From: an uncultured bacterium
GTDB taxonomy: Bacteria > Oederibacteriota > PGYV01 > CAILUR01
Assembly: GCA_903837445.1 (NCBI GenBank)
Contig: CAILUR010000005.1
Span: 1 to 10,147 of the forward strand
Direction: 5' to 3'
DNA: 10,147 nt
Every line of letters starts with the position of its first letter. The first letter of the stretch is position 1. The notes beneath the pieces were generated by a model. That model saw nothing but the letters and a program-made list of their open reading frames with translations, had not been told where the DNA came from and did no database searches. Made by a program: the position numbers and the translations under genes. Positions 1-6,448 of the stretch are shown here, piece after piece.

Positions 1-660
1 TATTGTATTTGAACTATTATATATCGCAAACTGTGATGTCGAAACCGCATTTGTTAAACTCATTACTTTATCTCCAGTAGCACTTATATAATATGAATTT
101 GTTGCAATAGTATTAGAAGAAACAGAATAACTTGCTCCAGGGCTACTAATAAAATATTCATATGAGTATTCTAATGGGCTTGAAAAATAAAAGAATACAT
201 TTGAACCATCTGGTCCAGGATTTGTATAATTAATTTGAAACATTGATGAATGGCTAATTGTTGCTCCTGTTGTTGGCGCAGTAATAGATGCTCCAAGAGG
301 CATAGTTGTTGCTCCAGATACATTTCCTAAAGATGTAGTTACGCTAAATGTAATAGTTGAGCCTGCGGTAAATCCACCTGTAACCGATTGCGAATATATT
401 CCAGGTGTTGCAGATTCTGGTACTGAAGCTCCATTAAGGCTAATAGTTGCGCCACTAATAATGCTTCCTGACGAACTATTAGCTTTTAGCGAAACTTTAA
501 TAAGTGCATTTCCATTTGCTTGCATTAAAAATCCATTTACATACACAATAGGAGTAGCCGTTGGCGTAGAGTCACCCGCTGTCGGAACTGTTTTTGCACA
601 ACCACTAATTGCTATTACAAAAAACAAACTTGTAAATACAAAAAATAATATTTTTTTCAC
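1..660 (-). CDS. Surface lipoprotein with Ig-like domains, C-terminus off the left edge
   Basis: This is a 220-codon open frame with no stop before the window edge, so the C-terminus is missing. It starts at GTG (660-658), placed by a good ribosome site GGGAGG six bases upstream. Residues 1-20 are a lipoprotein signal (two Lys, a hydrophobic core) ending in the lipobox I-S-G-C21. A Thr/Pro/Ala linker (about 22-37) would hold the rest off the membrane. What follows is low-charge and rich in Ser, Thr, Gly and Ala with alternating beta-strand patterns: one Ig-like unit at about 38-118 and the start of a second from about 119, with a Tyr/Phe-rich stretch near 155-175. I infer a surface-displayed adhesin-like or structural protein; no binding function can be read. 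It lies 37 bases downstream of the small lipoprotein gene with no terminator between, so the two probably share the poly-G promoter. Confidence 0.8.
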   Translation of the reverse strand, partial: MKKILFFVFTSLFFVIAISGCAKTVPTAGDSTPTATPIVYVNGFLMQANGNALIKVSLKANSSSGSIISGATISLNGASVPESATPGIYSQSVTGGFTAGSTITFSVTTSLGNVSGATTMPLGASITAPTTGATISHSSMFQINYTNPGPDGSNVFFYFSSPLEYSYEYFISSPGASYSVSSNTIATNSYYISATGDKVMSLTNAVSTSQFAIYNSSNTI

Positions 661-697
661 TATATTCCTCCCTTTTGGGTCAAATAATTCATTAAAA

Positions 698-1060
698 TCA
701 TCTTACATATTTTATTACATCTCCAGTTATTTCAACTGTATGCGCATACGCAAGTCCTAATGTAAATAAATTTAAAAAATAATCTCCAACCGTACCTTTA
801 ATATTTATTTTTGTATTTACTATTGCATCCCCGCCCATATTTCCTATTTCTTTTTTCAAAATATCATTTACATCCATAGAACCGGTATAATCAAAAGTGA
901 TTTGTTTTTCAACTTCAACAGATTGAACGATTTGACTCTTATATGGCATCTGATTCAACACGATCGGCAGTCGTCCTGTTCCGGAGATCTTATATAGCGT
1001 ACAACCACTACTAAGAAAAAAAACATTAATACTCAAAACAAAAAAAAATAATTTTTTCAT
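698..1060 (-). CDS. Small lipoprotein, possibly Bor/TRL-like
   Basis: A 120-residue protein with a lipoprotein signal peptide: Lys2-Lys3, a Phe/Leu/Val core, then L-S-S-G-C20. Ser rather than Leu/Ile at -3 makes this a relaxed lipobox. The mature part has a predicted beta region (about 45-65), a conserved-looking G-G-D-A-I-V segment near 75-81, and a hydrophobic Phe/Leu/Gly stretch (about 93-105) followed by a short strand. The 'GGDAIV ... LF-LG ... V-I-G-V' pattern recalls small Bor/TRL-type lipoproteins of host-associated bacteria, but the resemblance is weak and I assign no function. The start is supported by an AGGGGG ribosome site four bases upstream. It is the first gene of a probable two-gene unit under a promoter whose spacer holds a G12 tract, which would make its expression switch between on and off states. 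Confidence 0.85.
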   Translation of the reverse strand: MKKLFFFVLSINVFFLSSGCTLYKISGTGRLPIVLNQMPYKSQIVQSVEVEKQITFDYTGSMDVNDILKKEIGNMGGDAIVNTKINIKGTVGDYFLNLFTLGLAYAHTVEITGDVIKYVR

Positions 1061-1119
1061 TTTTCCCCCTTTTATTAAATTTGTTTTAATTTAGAATCAT
1101 TTTTTTAATCTTAATAAAT

Positions 1120-1151
1120 ATCTTACCCCCCCCCCCCAGGTATTTTGTCAA
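1120..1151 (-). promoter_or_regulatory. Candidate phase-variable promoter with G12 spacer
   Basis: Read on the minus strand there is a perfect -35 box TTGACA (1151-1146), then eight bases AAATACCT, then twelve G, then a -10-like TAAGAT (1125-1120; four of six matches). The spacer is 20 bases, against an optimum near 17. The predicted transcript start is about 1113, roughly 52 bases before the lipoprotein ATG at 1060. Spacer poly-G tracts that change length by slipped-strand mispairing control porin promoters such as Neisseria porA. By that logic nine or ten G would give the strongest promoter here and the present twelve a weak one. The elements are seen in the sequence; the switching is inferred. 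Confidence 0.65.
1126..1137. repeat. Homopolymer tract, 12 C (plus) / 12 G (minus)
   Basis: An uninterrupted run of twelve C sits in an otherwise very A+T-rich intergenic region, which makes chance occurrence unlikely. Such tracts are hypermutable by replication slippage. The exact length in this window may be a consensus of mixed lengths. Confidence 0.95.
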
Positions 1152-1224
1152 GTATTAAAATATGTAATATTTTATGAAATAAATTTGTGCTGTCACTACA
1201 AAGCATTCCCCCTTTAATTGTGCC

Positions 1225-1253
1225 TTTACACAAGCCCCCTTACCATATATAAT
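1225..1253 (+). promoter_or_regulatory. Sigma-70 type promoter of prfC
   Basis: A -35 box TTTACA (1225-1230, five of six) is followed by a 17-base spacer and a perfect TATAAT (1248-1253). Transcription should begin near 1260. This excludes the in-frame ATG at 1218 as the prfC start and leaves a leader of about 57 bases before the ATG at 1317. Confidence 0.7.
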
Positions 1254-1272
1254 TGTTTCGTTGCAGCTTTTA

Positions 1273-1303
1273 AAACGCTTGTTTTTCTCAGCGTTTATTT
1301 TTT
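1273..1303 (+). terminator. Terminator-like hairpin in the prfC leader (possible attenuator)
   Basis: A seven-base-pair stem AAACGCT (1273-1279) / AGCGTTT (1290-1296) with a ten-base loop is followed directly by A and seven T. It lies between the predicted prfC transcript start and its ribosome site. An overlapping alternative pairing of AGCTT with AA(C)GCT just upstream would disrupt it. It could attenuate prfC transcription, or simply be a weak A+T-rich hairpin. Confidence 0.4.
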
Positions 1304-1316
1304 TATAGGCGGGGAT

Positions 1317-2909
1317 ATGAGTTATACAGATGAGATAGAAAAAAGAAAAACATTTGCCATAATCAGCCATCCAGATGCGGGAAAGACCACGCTGACTGAA
1401 AAGTTTTTGCTATTTGCTGGCGCTATTCAGAGTGCAGGGGCTGTTAAATCAAATAAAATAAAAAAGAGCACTATTTCTGACTTTATGGAAATAGAAAGAC
1501 AGAGAGGTATTTCTGTGGCATCGGCTGTTATGAGTTTTGAATATCACGATAAAAAAATAAACCTGTTGGACACTCCCGGTCACAAGGACTTTGCAGAAGA
1601 CACTTATCGTACGCTCACCGCCGTGGACAGCGTTATTCTTGTGGTGGATAGTGTAAAAGGTGTAGAAGAACAGACTGAAAAACTTATGAATGTGTGCCGT
1701 ATGCGACAAACTCCCGTTATCATATTTGTAAACAAGCTTGACCGCGAAGGGGGCAGTCCTTTTGACCTGTTGGATGAGCTTGAAAAAAAACTCAATATAA
1801 AAGTAAGTCCTCTGAGCTGGCCTATAAACCGTGGGGCTGGTTTTAAAGGGGTCTATAACCTACACGACCGCAATCTTTACCTTATGAAACCACAACAAAA
1901 AGTTTCTGATGAAACTATTGTCCGCCTTGAAGATCTTAAAAGCAGTCGCTTAGATGAGTTTGTGGGAAAAGACAATGCGACTCAACTCCGTGAAGATGTG
2001 GCTTTGCTTGACGGGGTCTATGATCCCTACTCGCAAAAAAATTATCTCGCAGGTGAACTGGCTCCGGTATTTTTCGGCAGTGCGCTAAATAATTTTGGTG
2101 TCAAAGAATTACTTGATACTTTCATAGAAATTTCTCCGTCCCCCGGGCCTATGGCTGCGGATCTTCGCATAGTCCAACCTGAAGAAGAAACTTTCAGCGG
2201 TTTTGTTTTTAAAATACACGCCAACCTTGACCCGCGCCACCGTGACAGGATTGCTTTTTTCAGAGTATGCTCTGGCAAATTTGAACGCAATAAATTTTAC
2301 AAACATGTACGCCTGGGGACCAATGTCCGCTTCACAAATCCAGCGAGTTTTTTAGGCCAGAAAAAAGATGTCATAGATGAGGCCTTCCCTGGAGATGTCA
2401 TAGGGCTTTATGACCGCGACTATTTTAAAATCGGTGACACTTTAACTGAAGGTGAAAATATAGTGTATCAGGGCATACCGAGTTTTTCTCCGGAAGTGTT
2501 CAAGGAACTCGTGCATAATTCTATGAAAGCCAAACAACTTGAAAAAGGAATAAAACAGCTCACAGATGAAGGCGTGGCACAACTTTTTTCGCTTATGTAC
2601 GGACGCCGTAAAATAGTAGGCACGGTAGGACTCCTGCAGTTTGATGTTATTCAGTACCGTTTGAAACACGAATATGGCGCCGAATGCCATTTTGAACCCT
2701 TGAATTTTTACAAGGCCTGCTGGCTCTCCACCACAAACCAGACTCAGCTGGATGCGTTTATAAATTTCAAAGCTGACCGCATAGGTCACGACAAAGACGA
2801 TAATTTGGTGTTCTTTGCAGAATCTGAATGGATGCTTAACTACTACATAAAACAATATCCAGACATAAGTTTTCATTTCACTTCGGAGTTCAAAGTCGTT
2901 CCAAAGTAA
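1317..2909 (+). CDS. prfC: Peptide chain release factor 3 (RF3), translational GTPase
   Basis: This GTPase removes RF1/RF2 from the ribosome after peptide release. From the ATG at 1317 the protein is 530 residues, matching the usual ~529. That start follows GGCGGGG and lies downstream of the predicted promoter; the ATG at 1218 would add 33 hydrophobic residues absent from the family. G-domain motifs are intact: P-loop S-H-P-D-A-G-K-T-T (17-25), the switch I region ending D-F-M-E-I-E-R-Q-R-G-I-S (55-66), D-T-P-G-H (85-89) and N-K-L-D (139-142). The E-R-Q-R-G-I-S and E-D-T-Y-R-T-L-T-A-V-D stretches distinguish RF3 from EF-G. A beta-barrel domain (about 285-380) and the RF3 C-terminal domain follow. 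It is monocistronic: genes on either side have their own promoters, and the next gene begins 117 bases after the stop. Confidence 0.96.
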   Translation: MSYTDEIEKRKTFAIISHPDAGKTTLTEKFLLFAGAIQSAGAVKSNKIKKSTISDFMEIERQRGISVASAVMSFEYHDKKINLLDTPGHKDFAEDTYRTLTAVDSVILVVDSVKGVEEQTEKLMNVCRMRQTPVIIFVNKLDREGGSPFDLLDELEKKLNIKVSPLSWPINRGAGFKGVYNLHDRNLYLMKPQQKVSDETIVRLEDLKSSRLDEFVGKDNATQLREDVALLDGVYDPYSQKNYLAGELAPVFFGSALNNFGVKELLDTFIEISPSPGPMAADLRIVQPEEETFSGFVFKIHANLDPRHRDRIAFFRVCSGKFERNKFYKHVRLGTNVRFTNPASFLGQKKDVIDEAFPGDVIGLYDRDYFKIGDTLTEGENIVYQGIPSFSPEVFKELVHNSMKAKQLEKGIKQLTDEGVAQLFSLMYGRRKIVGTVGLLQFDVIQYRLKHEYGAECHFEPLNFYKACWLSTTNQTQLDAFINFKADRIGHDKDDNLVFFAESEWMLNYYIKQYPDISFHFTSEFKVVPK

Positions 2910-2968
2910 ATCTGTTTTACCCATTGGTTTCTATGTAATCTTTTCCCCTTTTCTTTTCGTCCAAATAT

Positions 2969-2996
2969 TTGACTTATAAAATCATTGTGTTATGCT
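2969..2996 (+). promoter_or_regulatory. Extended -10 promoter of the 344-residue lipoprotein gene
   Basis: A -35 box TTGACT (2969-2974, five of six) is followed by a 16-base spacer and TATGCT (2991-2996), preceded by the extended -10 TG at 2988-2989. The predicted start near 3003 gives a leader of about 24 bases. It indicates that this gene is transcribed independently of prfC. Confidence 0.6.
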
Positions 2997-3026
2997 TTAT
3001 CTATAAAATCTTTAAAAGGTGGTCAT

Positions 3027-4061
3027 ATGAAAAAAATTATATTTTCAGTTTCAGTGTTATTTGTTTTAGCCCTTGTGTTTTCATCCTGCAGTGGAGCTTC
3101 AATAAAAAAAGATGCTATGAGCGAAATAAAAAGAGTTGGACTTTTGAGCGTGACCATAGAAAAAGTAGAACCCCAGTCCGTCAACAATATAGCAGTGATG
3201 CAGGCAGTGGCAAATTATTCTGCCAAAGCAGTCGAGTATTATATGAAGACGGTCACCAGTTTTACCCTTGTCCCATATTACAGCTACGCCAATGTCCCAG
3301 ATTATAAATATGCTTCCACTTTTGCCAATTCCCCTGGCACTCAGGCCTATCTTAAAAACAAAGCCGAGACCGACCCTGATTTTGTTATGAAAGCCAGTCT
3401 TGCCAATACCACAGATATAGCACAAGCTTTTGGGAATGCTTTTCGTGGAGTTTCAAACGCAGGCGATAAAGGCAAAGCTATCACAAACGCTACCACTATG
3501 GCACAGGAATATTTGGATGGTGGAAAAAAGACTATGCTCGCCGCCGCCTATATGCCCTTTTTGCCTTACAACATTTTTAACGATAAAGATCCCAACACCA
3601 CTACCATAAGAATAGGCAATACCGCCAACGAAGACAGCGGTAATAATAATTTAAAACAAATGCTCTTTTCCAATGTGGAAACCCTTTGCACTAAACTTAA
3701 TTTGGATGCCATGCTGGTGGTTTATGTTTTTACACAAGTTCCAGAAATGAGCAATGTTCGCATTATTTCAAAAGACCGCGTGTTGGGAGATCTTAAACTG
3801 GATATGACTTTGCTGATTATAAACCGTCACGGAGAAATAGTGGCGGACTTAGGACGTCCTGCTATGGATGACCTCGCCCCAAACAAAAGATTTATGCCTG
3901 TGCATTTAATCACTTCTATGGCTGGAAAAATGGTGAAGACTTCAGTTATTGAGCTCAAAGATTCCGAAGGAAAGGTATTTAAAAATTTCTGTCAACTCTC
4001 ACTGGAAGCCAGTAGCAAAATGATAACAGAATTGCGTAAAACTCTTGGAGAGATAAAATAA
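3027..4061 (+). CDS. Lipoprotein of unknown function
   Basis: A 344-residue protein. The start at 3027 follows a strong AAAGGTGG ribosome site; the in-frame ATG at 2985 would put 14 residues before the signal peptide and overlaps the predicted promoter, so it is rejected. The signal is Lys2-Lys3, a hydrophobic core and F-S-S-C21, with an unusual Phe at -3. The mature part begins with a strand-like K-R-V-G-L-L-S-V (35-42). An Ala/Thr-rich helical middle (about 120-165) follows, then a Leu-Cys-x-K-Leu-x-Leu-Asp-Ala segment leading into hydrophobic strands (220-236), and a strand pair with an N-R-H-G turn (258-275). The 'Leu-Asp-Ala followed by hydrophobic strand' pattern recalls periplasmic CsgG- or GNA1162-like lipoproteins, but this is only a resemblance and I do not recognise the family. 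It has its own promoter, no partner gene and no convincing terminator after it. Confidence 0.85.
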   Translation: MKKIIFSVSVLFVLALVFSSCSGASIKKDAMSEIKRVGLLSVTIEKVEPQSVNNIAVMQAVANYSAKAVEYYMKTVTSFTLVPYYSYANVPDYKYASTFANSPGTQAYLKNKAETDPDFVMKASLANTTDIAQAFGNAFRGVSNAGDKGKAITNATTMAQEYLDGGKKTMLAAAYMPFLPYNIFNDKDPNTTTIRIGNTANEDSGNNNLKQMLFSNVETLCTKLNLDAMLVVYVFTQVPEMSNVRIISKDRVLGDLKLDMTLLIINRHGEIVADLGRPAMDDLAPNKRFMPVHLITSMAGKMVKTSVIELKDSEGKVFKNFCQLSLEASSKMITELRKTLGEIK

Positions 4062-4087
4062 AAGATTTTTTTACGAGATAAAAAATT

Positions 4088-4162
4088 TGGAGGCGGCGAT
4101 CGGAATCGAACCGATGGATGAGGGTTTTGCAGACCCGTGCCTTACCACTTGGCTACACCGCC
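4088..4162 (-). tRNA. tRNA-Cys (anticodon GCA)
   Basis: A 75-base cloverleaf on the minus strand includes an encoded CCA (4090-4088). The acceptor stem GGCGGTG pairs with CGCCGCC with one G-U pair. The D stem is GCC/GGC, the anticodon loop C-T-GCA-A-A (anticodon 4130-4128), and the T stem ATCGG/CCGAT encloses TTCGATT. The discriminator base is U73, the main identity element of tRNA-Cys. The outermost anticodon-stem pair appears to be a C-U mismatch; the rest of that stem is sound. Confidence 0.95.
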
Positions 4163-4230
4163 TTATATTAAATATACTTCCTACTTCCTAATATAATAAC
4201 ATTGAATCAATTTTATTTATATAATAATTA

Positions 4231-5061
4231 CTATTTATCGGGCTGTTTGGAAATCCCTGGCTCATATGATTCCAGTTCTAATGTATATGCTTCTGTATCC
4301 GAATACATTAACCCTGTACCTTCTCCAAACCAATCTTCTTCGTGAAATATTTTCCCGTCGCCTCTATCTATCTCGCTTGTGGTGACATAGACATGCACAA
4401 CTTTTCCCTCCACTAAAACATCTAGTTCTTTTGCGACTTTAAATTTAGCAGTAGTCTGTTTTGTTATTTTTATTAAACCTAAAAGGTCTACTGTGCCTGT
4501 GGATTTTTCTTCCCATTCATCCCCCGCTTTCATAGGAAACCGCAGGTATTGAATTTCAGGCTCAAGTTCCACATCCACAAAAATAAAACTAAAGACCTGA
4601 AACTTAAGTTTGCGTATAAAAGCACCTTTATCAGTAAATCTTATCAGGTTCCCTTTATTTTCCTCTGGCACAGAATAAAAATAATAATTATTTTCATCTA
4701 TGACAGTAGTGTATTCTATGAGACCTAAGACATCTGCCACATCCGCCACTCGGTCTTTATGTTTTAACCTAAAATGCCATTTCCCTTTCAAATCCAGTGG
4801 GGATAATGACTGCCAATCAATCACTCTTTTTTTATCGTGTACGCATACAGTCACAGCGCTATTTCCCAAATACCCAAACGCCTGACTAAAAACCGGAACT
4901 TTTTCCAGTGCTTGAGCAGTTGAAGTAATATCAGCAGTGGTCTGGGCCGTACCTGTCACGACAGGCGTTACCACAGCTGGGAGTTTCCCAGTTGTAGTGT
5001 TTGCTGCACAAACCCAGCCGGCCATAAGTAAAACTGTCATAACAAATATTATTTTTTTCAT
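4231..5061 (-). CDS. Exported protein of unknown function
   Basis: A 276-residue protein with a classical signal peptide (Lys2-Lys3, Leu/Met core, probable cleavage after V-C-A19) and a Thr/Val/Ala-rich linker (about 21-55). The cysteine at 18 is not in a good lipobox, so I call it a secreted or periplasmic protein. The globular part runs from about 60 to 265 and is beta-rich. It contains an Asn-Tyr-Tyr-Phe-Tyr strand, a Phe-Pro-Met-x-x-Gly-Asp-Glu-Trp turn and an Asp-Trp-Phe-Gly-x-Gly-x-Gly-Leu motif near the C-terminus. The last two resemble the 'FP...G..W' and 'WF..G.G.V' signatures of DUF3108-like periplasmic beta-barrel proteins; that link is my inference. The ribosome site (GTGAGA) is modest. 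The gene follows a terminator after ahcY and precedes the tRNA-Cys gene on the same strand. I see no clear promoter. Confidence 0.82.
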   Translation of the reverse strand: MKKIIFVMTVLLMAGWVCAANTTTGKLPAVVTPVVTGTAQTTADITSTAQALEKVPVFSQAFGYLGNSAVTVCVHDKKRVIDWQSLSPLDLKGKWHFRLKHKDRVADVADVLGLIEYTTVIDENNYYFYSVPEENKGNLIRFTDKGAFIRKLKFQVFSFIFVDVELEPEIQYLRFPMKAGDEWEEKSTGTVDLLGLIKITKQTTAKFKVAKELDVLVEGKVVHVYVTTSEIDRGDGKIFHEEDWFGEGTGLMYSDTEAYTLELESYEPGISKQPDK

Positions 5062-5080
5062 TGTCTCACATTTCTTTATT

Positions 5081-5117
5081 AAATAAGGCGGACTTCGTAG
5101 CCCGCCTTATTTTTTTT
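5081..5117. terminator. Strong bidirectional intrinsic terminator after metK-ahcY
   Basis: An 11-base-pair stem AAATAAGGCGG (5081-5091) / CCGCCTTATTT (5102-5112) has a ten-base loop and eight T (5110-5117) on the plus strand. On the minus strand the stem is preceded by an A tract and followed by A/T-rich sequence. It lies 42 bases past the ahcY stop and 20 before the ATG of the exported-protein gene, so it should end the metK-ahcY transcript. Confidence 0.8.
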
Positions 5118-5153
5118 GTTTTCGCTCCAAGCCTTGGAATTAAAAAACCTTTA

Positions 5154-6410
5154 CTAAGTCCCCATTTCCCAAGAATTCAAATATTTTTTCTGCTCTGGAG
5201 TCAGCACATCAATATCTGCCCCCATTGACTTAAGTTTCAAAGCCGCTATATTGCGATCAATATCTTCAGGGACGCTATACACTTTTTTTCCGAGCGTCTT
5301 GCCCATTTTCACCATATATTCTGCGGCGCGCGCCTGATTGGCGAAACTCATATCCATGACCTGTGCTGGATGTCCTTCAGCCGCCGCAAGATTTATCAGC
5401 CTGCCTTCGCCCAGTACATTTATTTTCCTATCCTTTACAGTATACTCCATAACATAGTCGCGCACTTCTCTTTTATTGGAACTCATTTTTTGCAAAGCTG
5501 GCAGATCAATTTCTACATTGAAATGCCCTGAGTTGCACACTATGGCGCCATCTTTCATTTTCGCAAAATGTTCTCCGCGAATTACATTTATATTTCCCGT
5601 GACTGTGATAAAAACATCTCCGAGGTTTGAGGCCTGTGCCATAGGCATTACTGCGAACCCGTCCATTTTAGCTTCGATTCCTTTTACTGGATCTATTTCG
5701 GTTACTATGACGCTTGCGCCTGCGCCTTTGGCTCTCATAGCTACACCTTTACCGCACCAACCATACCCGACCACCACTACTGTCTGCCCTGCAAGTAACA
5801 CATTTGTCGCACGCAAAATACCATCAAGGGTGCTCTGTCCTGTCCCATAGCGATTATCAAAAAAATGTTTCGTCATAGCATCATTTACCGCAATGATAGG
5901 ATAAGCGAGGACGCCTTTTGCTTCCATAGCTTTCAAGCGTATGACGCCTGTAGTAGTTTCTTCTGTCCCGCCAATAATACCGGGAATTAATTTTTTATGT
6001 GTCGTATGCACTACTGAAACCGTGTCCGCGCCATCATCCATTGTAATATTTGGTTTTGCTTCAAGCGCTGAGAGGATATGCGAATAATAGACTTTGTTCG
6101 ACTCGCCTTTTATCGCAAATGTAGAAATCCCATAATCCTTTACAAGCGAAGCCGCCACATCATCCTGAGTGGAAAGTGGATTTGACGCACAGGCTACTAC
6201 CTTTGCGCCACCTTCTTTTAAAGTATAAAGCAGGTTGGCAGTTTCCGAAGTCACATGCAGACACGCCACCACAGTCACGCCTTTAAGCGGTTTGCTTTTT
6301 TTAAACTCTTCTCTTATCATACGCAACACAGGCATATTTCTTTCTGCCCATTCTATTCTTAATTTTCCTTTTCCCGCCAATTTCATATCTTTTACATCAA
6401 ACTTTTCCAT
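5154..6410 (-). CDS. ahcY: Adenosylhomocysteinase (S-adenosylhomocysteine hydrolase), short type
   Basis: Cytosolic NAD-dependent enzyme that splits S-adenosylhomocysteine into adenosine and homocysteine, relieving product inhibition of methyltransferases. At 418 residues all key elements are present: the substrate-domain H-V-T-S-E-T (52-57), D-D-G-A-D (125-129), the E-E-T-T-T-G loop (150-155), K181 with D185-N186 in the N-D-A-M-T-K-x-x-x-D-N motif, the NAD-binding G-Y-G-W-C-G-K-G (215-222), and A-A-E-G-H-P (343-348). It ends in the W-E-M-G-T tail of archaeal and Thermotoga-like enzymes and lacks the extended Lys/Tyr-bearing C-terminus of the larger bacterial and eukaryotic form. An AGGAG ribosome site five bases upstream fixes the start. 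It lies 38 bases after metK on the same strand with no terminator between, so the two form an operon of linked steps in the methyl cycle. Confidence 0.96.
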   Translation of the reverse strand: MEKFDVKDMKLAGKGKLRIEWAERNMPVLRMIREEFKKSKPLKGVTVVACLHVTSETANLLYTLKEGGAKVVACASNPLSTQDDVAASLVKDYGISTFAIKGESNKVYYSHILSALEAKPNITMDDGADTVSVVHTTHKKLIPGIIGGTEETTTGVIRLKAMEAKGVLAYPIIAVNDAMTKHFFDNRYGTGQSTLDGILRATNVLLAGQTVVVVGYGWCGKGVAMRAKGAGASVIVTEIDPVKGIEAKMDGFAVMPMAQASNLGDVFITVTGNINVIRGEHFAKMKDGAIVCNSGHFNVEIDLPALQKMSSNKREVRDYVMEYTVKDRKINVLGEGRLINLAAAEGHPAQVMDMSFANQARAAEYMVKMGKTLGKKVYSVPEDIDRNIAALKLKSMGADIDVLTPEQKKYLNSWEMGT

Positions 6411-6448
6411 TTTATCTCCTTAAATTAAAAATTCAATATTGAGGGTGC

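Noticed and set aside
1218..1316. Upstream ATG extending prfC by 33 residues
   Set aside because: The ATG at 1218 lies before the predicted TATAAT at 1248-1253, has no ribosome site, and would add a hydrophobic stretch absent from the family.
2985..3026. Upstream ATG extending the 344-residue lipoprotein
   Set aside because: It overlaps the predicted -10 region and would bury the signal peptide; AAAGGTGG is correctly spaced only for 3027.
4070..4090. Terminator after the 344-residue lipoprotein gene
   Set aside because: The possible stem is only A-T pairs (T run against A run) with no G+C core, too weak to call.
4175..4188. Tandem GGAAGTA repeat upstream of tRNA-Cys
   Set aside because: Two seven-base copies only, with no promoter spacing that makes sense of them; probably chance in low-complexity sequence.
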